This document shows, one piece after another, positions 60,095-64,000 of a stretch of 64,000 bases of DNA. Location of the stretch: contig NZ_CP091881.1 in assembly GCF_022163125.1 (NCBI RefSeq), positions 3,968,001 to 4,032,000 on the forward strand, in the 5' to 3' direction. Within the stretch, counting starts at the first letter, position 1, and the number at the start of each line of letters is the position of its first letter. The notes beneath the pieces are model-generated. The model saw only the letters and a list, made by a program, of their open reading frames with translations. It searched no databases and was not told the origin of the DNA. The stretch comes from Paenibacillus sp. HWE-109 (GTDB lineage: Bacteria > Bacillota > Bacilli > Paenibacillales > NBRC-103111). The position numbers and the translations under genes are program-made.

Positions 60095-60241
60095 GAATCC
60101 ATAACTCCTTTTAGTCGAATGAAATCTTGGCCTTTGAACAAATTTTAACGAAATTGTCACAACTTTTTGACCGCGGTTGTACACCGCTGCTCCCCTTATC
60201 CTGCACAATTTTTTTTCCAATAATACGCTTAGCAGTTAAAG

Positions 60242-60673
60242 TTAATCACTGCGCTGCCACAAGTGCTGAACTTGCTTAGAAATACTTGATTTAATCTGCT
60301 CGGACTCCGTTGCCCAGCGATCCATATCGACCGCAATGAATAAATCTGTTTCGTCTGCTTTCCATTGCGTCGCTTCTTTATGTACGGTAAGAACAATGAC
60401 ATAACGGAAACCCATTCTTTTCAAATGCAGCGAGACGGCATCCAACTGATCTTTGATCTGGACACCCGTTACATAATGCACCGCAGGATAGGTCACGACT
60501 CTTCCTTTATAGGGAATCTCAATCGCTTCCAACGCATCGCGCAAATGCTGCAATCTTTCGGTTACCTGCATGGGATCTTCAAATCCGCTCAACCCTGAAA
60601 CAGGCAGCAAGCAAGTATCTAAATACGGTTTCAAATCAATCCAGTCTTTCGCGGGAACTTCATCAAACTTCAC
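60242..60673 (-). CDS. ypiF: DUF2487 protein (YpiF-like)
   Basis: A 143-residue soluble protein. It begins MKFDEVPAKDWIDLKPYLDTCLLPVSGL and contains GRVVTYPAVHYVTG and GFRYVIVLTV, the DUF2487 pattern of B. subtilis YpiF, which likewise precedes qcrA. Function unknown; position suggests a link with the bc complex or its assembly. The start is a GTG at 60673 after GGGAGG. It is separated from qcrA by about 280 bp holding the qcr promoter. Confidence 0.9.
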   Translation of the reverse strand: MKFDEVPAKDWIDLKPYLDTCLLPVSGLSGFEDPMQVTERLQHLRDALEAIEIPYKGRVVTYPAVHYVTGVQIKDQLDAVSLHLKRMGFRYVIVLTVHKEATQWKADETDLFIAVDMDRWATESEQIKSSISKQVQHLWQRSD

Positions 60674-60743
60674 AACGTCTTACCTCCCTATCGTTTGCCA
60701 AAAAGGGGCATGCTATGTAATATCTTGAATCTCATCTTGTACT

Positions 60744-61769
60744 TTAATCCGTCCTTACCTGACTGTCAATTGAAAGAGCGCTTTGACCGCGCAAAGCATT
60801 AAGCGCTTCGTTCAAATCCTGCTCTTTCACGACCAAATACGGACTCTCCCACTCGCCTTCGAGATGGATGTATTGCACCGTTGCCGGCTTTAACTCACGG
60901 TACGATTTGGTCATTGTCCGCAGCTCGTCAGCAGGAATATCCGTTTTGATCGAGCTGCCAACAATATCGAGAACACCGCCCCAAGCTGTTATTCCGTTCA
61001 ATGAGGTTAATTTATCAAGCAATCCATTAAGAACGAACTGTTCTCTTTGATTTCTAACGGTGTCCGAGGACTCGGCAGTCCCTAAATTCGATTTGCGATA
61101 CCGGATGAAATCCAGAACTTGTTTGCCATTCAGCAGTTGTTCACCTTTGTTCAAATGTATATTCGTACCGTCACTCTCATCTTCGTATCGCATATCCATA
61201 TCCACATTTACCTTCATGCCGCCGAATTGATCAATCAGTTTGCGAAAGCCATCGAAATTAATGACTGCCATATAATCGATCGGAATATCATAAACACGGC
61301 TGTATAATTGTTTCGTCTCTCTGAGTGCTGTCGTCTTATCTTTATTGTAATAATAAGCATAAAAATAGTTCGCCTTGTGTGAATCGTCAAGCCCCGACTT
61401 TTGCGCTTCGATCTCCAAATCCCGCGGGATGGAGACAACGGTTCCTTGATGAGTCTGAGGATCGACACGAACGAGCATCATCACGTCCGTATTCAGCGAA
61501 CCTTCGCTTCCTTCACGTTCATCAACTGCTGTAAGCAGAAATGTCAGCGGCTTTTGAACCATAGCCATCTCCTTGCTCAGAGGTTGGGCATTCACATTGA
61601 AGCTAGGTATAGTTGATGTTTCGGGCGCTGCGATATGATCAAGGGTTTGATTGATTTTATTAGTCAAAAATGCAGCATACACAGCTAAAGAAACTGCAAC
61701 CAGTAAGCTTGCAATTACACCAGCGGTTATCCATTTTCTTTTTCTGGAACTTCCCTTTGTTAGTTTCAT
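60744..61769 (-). CDS. LytR-CpsA-Psr (LCP) family wall-polymer ligase
   Basis: A 341-residue membrane-anchored protein with one N-terminal helix (about 13-35) and an extracytoplasmic LCP domain. Motifs are LLTAVDEREGSEGSLNTDVMMLVRVDP, VVSIPRDLEIE, DYMAVINFDGFRKLIDQFGGM and FIRYRKSNLGTAESSDTVRNQREQFVL, with the Asp/Arg residues that bind the polyprenyl phosphate. LCP enzymes transfer wall teichoic acids or related polymers from lipid carrier to peptidoglycan. The start ATG follows AAGGAG. Its natural polymer here cannot be told; SLH-anchoring wall polymer is one option. Confidence 0.93.
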   Translation of the reverse strand: MKLTKGSSRKRKWITAGVIASLLVAVSLAVYAAFLTNKINQTLDHIAAPETSTIPSFNVNAQPLSKEMAMVQKPLTFLLTAVDEREGSEGSLNTDVMMLVRVDPQTHQGTVVSIPRDLEIEAQKSGLDDSHKANYFYAYYYNKDKTTALRETKQLYSRVYDIPIDYMAVINFDGFRKLIDQFGGMKVNVDMDMRYEDESDGTNIHLNKGEQLLNGKQVLDFIRYRKSNLGTAESSDTVRNQREQFVLNGLLDKLTSLNGITAWGGVLDIVGSSIKTDIPADELRTMTKSYRELKPATVQYIHLEGEWESPYLVVKEQDLNEALNALRGQSALSIDSQVRTD

Positions 61770-61890
61770 CCGTTATCTCCTTATGTATAGAAATTAAGCT
61801 TATATAAAAGACGCATGGGAAACCAATTTAGTTCTTTCTATAATGAATGAGATTAAGAAAATTGGCTTTGCTATTACCGAGAGCGTCGTG

Positions 61891-62076
61891 TGAAAAGGAA
61901 CTATGATCCTCTATATGGCGAGAACTGGGGTAAACGTTGCATGAAAGGGAACTGTGATCCGCTATTTAAGCGAAACCTGCTGATTCTGACCGGGAAATGG
62001 TGCAATAGAGGACCGTAGTTCCCTCTGGCGTGGAATATGAGGGTTTTCAGAATGATAGCGCACTGTAGTTCCCTCT
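61891..62076. repeat. Intergenic repeat element, subfamily 2, copy 3
   Basis: About 185 bp between the IDEAL-protein gene (ends 62146) and the LCP gene (starts 61769), both minus. Forward units are 61893-61918 and 61944-61967 (AAAGGGAACTGTGATCCGCT); reverse units are 62003-62024 and 62054-62074 (ATAGCGCACTGTAGTTCCC). It is more diverged than copies 1 and 2 outside the units, but unit spacing is the same. The rest of the 376-bp gap holds the IDEAL terminator and an AT-rich stretch likely to contain the LCP promoter. Confidence 0.82.
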
Positions 62077-62100
62077 GGATCGCTATCATTCTTATGGATC

Positions 62101-62133
62101 AAAAAAAGACACGTGATCAATCTCACATGTCTT
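62101..62133 (-). terminator. Rho-independent terminator after the IDEAL-domain gene
   Basis: On the minus strand AGACATGTGA pairs with TCACGTGTCT (one G-T pair) and ends in seven T residues. Confidence 0.88.
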
Positions 62134-62145
62134 CTCTATTTGCTG

Positions 62146-62334
62146 CTATCCGGATGATTGTAAGCTTTTGAGTTCTGATGTAAGTGCAAGAAACTTCGTT
62201 TGATCTCCTTTGGCCAAAGCGCGATCAATCTCTTTATAAAGATTTTCTTCTTTATATTTGCGAATGGCATTATCCCAAACCATTTCCGCGAAAAGTGCCA
62301 GCAGCGCGTTGTTAGATACATTCATTTTTCCCAT
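62146..62334 (-). CDS. Small IDEAL-domain protein
   Basis: A 62-residue helical protein beginning MGKMNVSNNALLALFAEMVWD. Its C-terminal part (YKEENLYKEIDRALAKGDQTKFLALTSEL) fits the IDEAL domain, a short helix-turn-helix found in Bacillota, for example at the C-terminus of YpiB. Such proteins are small adaptors of unknown partner. The frame is open 29 codons upstream, but the ATG at 62334 has TGGAGG at good spacing. Confidence 0.83.
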   Translation of the reverse strand: MGKMNVSNNALLALFAEMVWDNAIRKYKEENLYKEIDRALAKGDQTKFLALTSELKSLQSSG

Positions 62335-62366
62335 GAGACCTACCTCCAAATGTTGTCCGCGGTTTG

Positions 62367-62552
62367 TCAGGAGCTTCTCTTTCGCAAAAACATGTTGAAT
62401 TTCCACCTTGGTGCATCGCAACCCCTGTGTAAGGCTCCTACTTCATCATATTCAATCAAATCTTCAACGCTTCCTTCAATAGCCCGATTCCTGAGGAATG
62501 TGCCTTTACCCACTAATGAATCAAATAGAGATGCTGCATCATCGTGTTCACG
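62367..62552 (-). other. In-frame open stretch after the stop of the helicase-associated-like gene
   Basis: Immediately after the TAG at 62553-62555 the same frame stays open for 61 codons to a TGA. It would read REHDDAASLFDSLVGKGTF... and is acidic to neutral with a coding-like look, but has no good start codon or ribosome site. It may be chance, a degraded C-terminal extension, or a readthrough region. It fills the gap between the two genes. Confidence 0.3.
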
Positions 62553-63674
62553 CTAAAAAAGGGCAACCTTGTCCTCTTCAGCTACCAATGTCCCTTGAAT
62601 CACCTTGCTTCCAAGTTTTGTAACCTGAATAACGGTGCCGTCCGACAGATCTTCTCCGATTCGAATCAAGCCCAAATGCATCATCATTTGCAGGATACGC
62701 TGCTCCAAGATAGAGACTGAGGTATCATAGTAGAATGGTTTTACCAATGGACAGAGCACATCAGCCAAGGTCTGCAAGGTAACCCACTCGCTGCCCAGAC
62801 GTTCCACCCATCCCGCCATACTCTGAATATTAGGTATCGGATTCTTGTAGAGTCGCAGCCAAAACTTGTACACATCTGCTAGATTTTCTTTCTTTCCCTC
62901 GCTGATCCGGGATTTCCCTTCATCAGTTAGATGCAATACGTGGTTATGCTCCGTTATTAATTGTCTGTAAAAGCAATAATCATAGATGAAAGAAAATCGG
63001 TTCGGATATTCCTTAAACAACCGTCCGTAGCCGAATCTCCAGCTCCCTTTGGAAACCATCTCTTCCTGTACAGATAATCTGTCCAATAGTTGCTGCAGCT
63101 GCCTTTTGTACATAGCCCCTTCAGCGGTCAGCGGTATTTCTGGTTGGCCCGCCACATACGTCAAGAAGTGATAGATATCATCGATGACAAGCTGCTGTTC
63201 ATCCCGATAAACACCAGGCTCAGCAGTTTTCTTCAAGCGTTGTTTGAACTGCCTTGCCAAAGCTTCACTAAATTTACGCTTCAAGTCTTCGGGCATGTGG
63301 AACAAAAACTTCGTTTGCTGGGAATAGCCATTGAACAGCCATCCCAACTTCTTGAATTTCACAACCATATCCCGCGGATTCCAATCACCCAATTCTTCTT
63401 TCTGGAATCGCGATTGTTGAACTCTAGCAATCAGCTCTTCGATACTGAAGGCATTGCGTGGATCGCTCAGAAGTGAATTCAAGAATCGAATATCTTCCAA
63501 GTTCAGGCTTTGAATATGCTTCTCAAAAACTTCTCTGCGCAGCGCTGTACTAAGAATCGATTGAATTAATTCATTCTTCGAATGGCCGTTGCATTGGCAT
63601 TCATAGGTATGAGCAATTCGACCTAAATCATGAATATCAGCGTAGCTGAGCATATCCGCTAGGTTCATTTTCAT
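62553..63674 (-). CDS. Helicase-associated-like protein (Helicase_C_3-type, tentative)
   Basis: A 373-residue soluble protein. The N-terminal stretch MKMNLADMLSYADIHDLGRIAHTYECQCNGHSKNELIQSIL resembles the SAP/helicase-associated N-terminus of XPB-like proteins. The rest is helical with several winged-helix-like segments (FSIEELIARVQQSRFQKEELGDWNPRDMVVKFKKLGW; ILQMMMHLGLIRIGEDLSDGTVIQVTKLG). No Walker motifs are present, so it is not itself a helicase. The frame is open to 63791; the ATG at 63674 avoids reading through the terminator of the upstream gene. Function unknown. A further in-frame open stretch follows its TAG stop. Confidence 0.65.
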   Translation of the reverse strand: MKMNLADMLSYADIHDLGRIAHTYECQCNGHSKNELIQSILSTALRREVFEKHIQSLNLEDIRFLNSLLSDPRNAFSIEELIARVQQSRFQKEELGDWNPRDMVVKFKKLGWLFNGYSQQTKFLFHMPEDLKRKFSEALARQFKQRLKKTAEPGVYRDEQQLVIDDIYHFLTYVAGQPEIPLTAEGAMYKRQLQQLLDRLSVQEEMVSKGSWRFGYGRLFKEYPNRFSFIYDYCFYRQLITEHNHVLHLTDEGKSRISEGKKENLADVYKFWLRLYKNPIPNIQSMAGWVERLGSEWVTLQTLADVLCPLVKPFYYDTSVSILEQRILQMMMHLGLIRIGEDLSDGTVIQVTKLGSKVIQGTLVAEEDKVALF

Positions 63675-63761
63675 CCTACAACCCCCAATTAAGAAGCCTA
63701 TAGCTCCGTGGTTTCTAGTAACCATTATGGGATTTTTTCCCGAAAATATTCCAAAGCCTAT

Positions 63762-63793
63762 AAAAAAAACATGACTCAAAAGATGAGCCATGC
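63762..63793 (-). terminator. Rho-independent terminator after the histidine phosphatase gene
   Basis: On the minus strand CATGGCTC pairs with GAGTCATG (one mismatch) and ends in eight T residues, 14 nt past the stop at 63807. Confidence 0.82.
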
Positions 63794-63806
63794 TAGTAAG
63801 TCAACC

Positions 63807-64000
63807 TTATTCCGTAACAGATTGCAGATGATTCAGACAGTTGTACAGCTGTAAGTCCCAGCCCGTTTCCCGTCTCAAGAGAATCGTAAGCGATGTATTC
63901 TGGAGATAATCCTCACTATCCATTCGTAATACTCTCAGAACCTGAACGATAAACCCGCCATGTGAAATAAGCAAGATGTTCTTATCCGGATAGTCCTTCA
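63807..64000 (-). CDS. Histidine phosphatase family protein (partial, C-terminal part)
   Basis: The last 63 codons of a gene that begins beyond the window. The reading is KDYPDKNILLISHGGFIVQVL then RMDSEDYLQNTSLTILL to a TAA. The LLISHGG motif holds the second catalytic His of the phosphoglycerate-mutase-like phosphatases, and NTSLTIL is the usual strand after it. Substrate unknown. A terminator follows the stop. Confidence 0.8.
   Translation of the reverse strand, partial: KDYPDKNILLISHGGFIVQVLRVLRMDSEDYLQNTSLTILLRRETGWDLQLYNCLNHLQSVTE

Noticed and set aside
60140..60170. Full Rex-binding site upstream of qcrA
   Set aside because: Only TTGTGACAA is seen; the second half of the consensus TTGTGAANNNNTTCACAA is not present.
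41284..62076. Repeat elements as a CRISPR array or insertion sequence
   Set aside because: Units occur in opposed pairs at separate loci without spacers, cas genes, transposase or terminal duplications.

Overview
The window reads as a chromosomal segment of a spore-forming, menaquinone-using member of the Bacillota, most probably Paenibacillaceae (Paenibacillus-like). The grounds are: a gene order closely matching the Bacillus subtilis dnaD-asnS-ypmB-dinG-panDCB-birA-cca-bshA-bshB1-mgsA-dapB-ypjDCBA-qcrCBA-ypiF stretch; bacillithiol genes; a QcrABC menaquinol:cytochrome c reductase with a fused b/c subunit; Gram-positive T-box leaders; S-layer-homology and spore-associated proteins; and strong AAGGAGG-type ribosome binding sites. 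Base composition is moderate, with a few GC-rich patches inside genes. No tRNA, rRNA, CRISPR array, insertion sequence or prophage was seen. This is core chromosome rather than an accessory island.

Layout. 1-11.1 kb (mostly minus strand): a truncated ABC exporter, a double-headed dynamin-like GTPase (DynA), a small conserved protein, endonuclease III, a large SLH-domain surface protein, a GerMN lipoprotein and a cell-wall amidase. 11.4-17.5 kb: leuCD, a small membrane protein, a LysR regulator with a WYL-type regulator, a short-chain dehydrogenase and a cysteine-dioxygenase-like cupin. 17.9-30.4 kb: glyS under a glycine-type T-box, then methionine-salvage genes (mtnU, mtnE, mtnW, mtnX, mtnB) split by a proline operon (proB-proS-proA-proC) under a proline-type T-box. 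30.8-39.3 kb (minus): dnaD, asnS, ackA, hbd, an FtsH-like protease with a coupled membrane partner, ypmB and mtaD. 39.5-41.2 kb (plus): a DUF47 protein and a Pit phosphate transporter. 41.7-55.1 kb (minus): rex, dinG, a TPR protein, panD-panC-panB with an attenuator-like leader, birA, cca, bshA, bshB1, mgsA, dapB, a second TPR protein and ypjD. 55.2-62.3 kb: ypjC (plus), then ypjB, ypjA, qcrC-qcrB-qcrA, ypiF, an LCP wall-polymer ligase and an IDEAL-domain protein (minus). 62.5-64 kb (minus): a helicase-associated-like protein and a truncated histidine phosphatase.

How the genes work together. Two amino-acid circuits sense uncharged tRNA (Gly and Pro T-boxes); no terminator or good promoter separates proC from mtnW, so methionine salvage may be expressed with proline synthesis. 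panBCD supply pantothenate behind a leader with mutually exclusive hairpins. Rex, the bc complex, acetate kinase and hydroxybutyryl-CoA dehydrogenase form a redox and carbon-overflow theme. BshA and BshB1 make bacillithiol.

The most interesting non-genic signal is a family of five intergenic elements of about 190-200 bp. Each is built from four roughly 20-bp units in forward-forward-reverse-reverse order with conserved spacing (about 50, 67-70 and 50 bp), and each lies next to the 3' end of at least one gene. Two sequence subfamilies share this geometry. Other points worth a second look are the panB leader switch, the FtsH-like protease and its coupled extracytoplasmic partner, and a three-way-junction inverted repeat at 35.2 kb.
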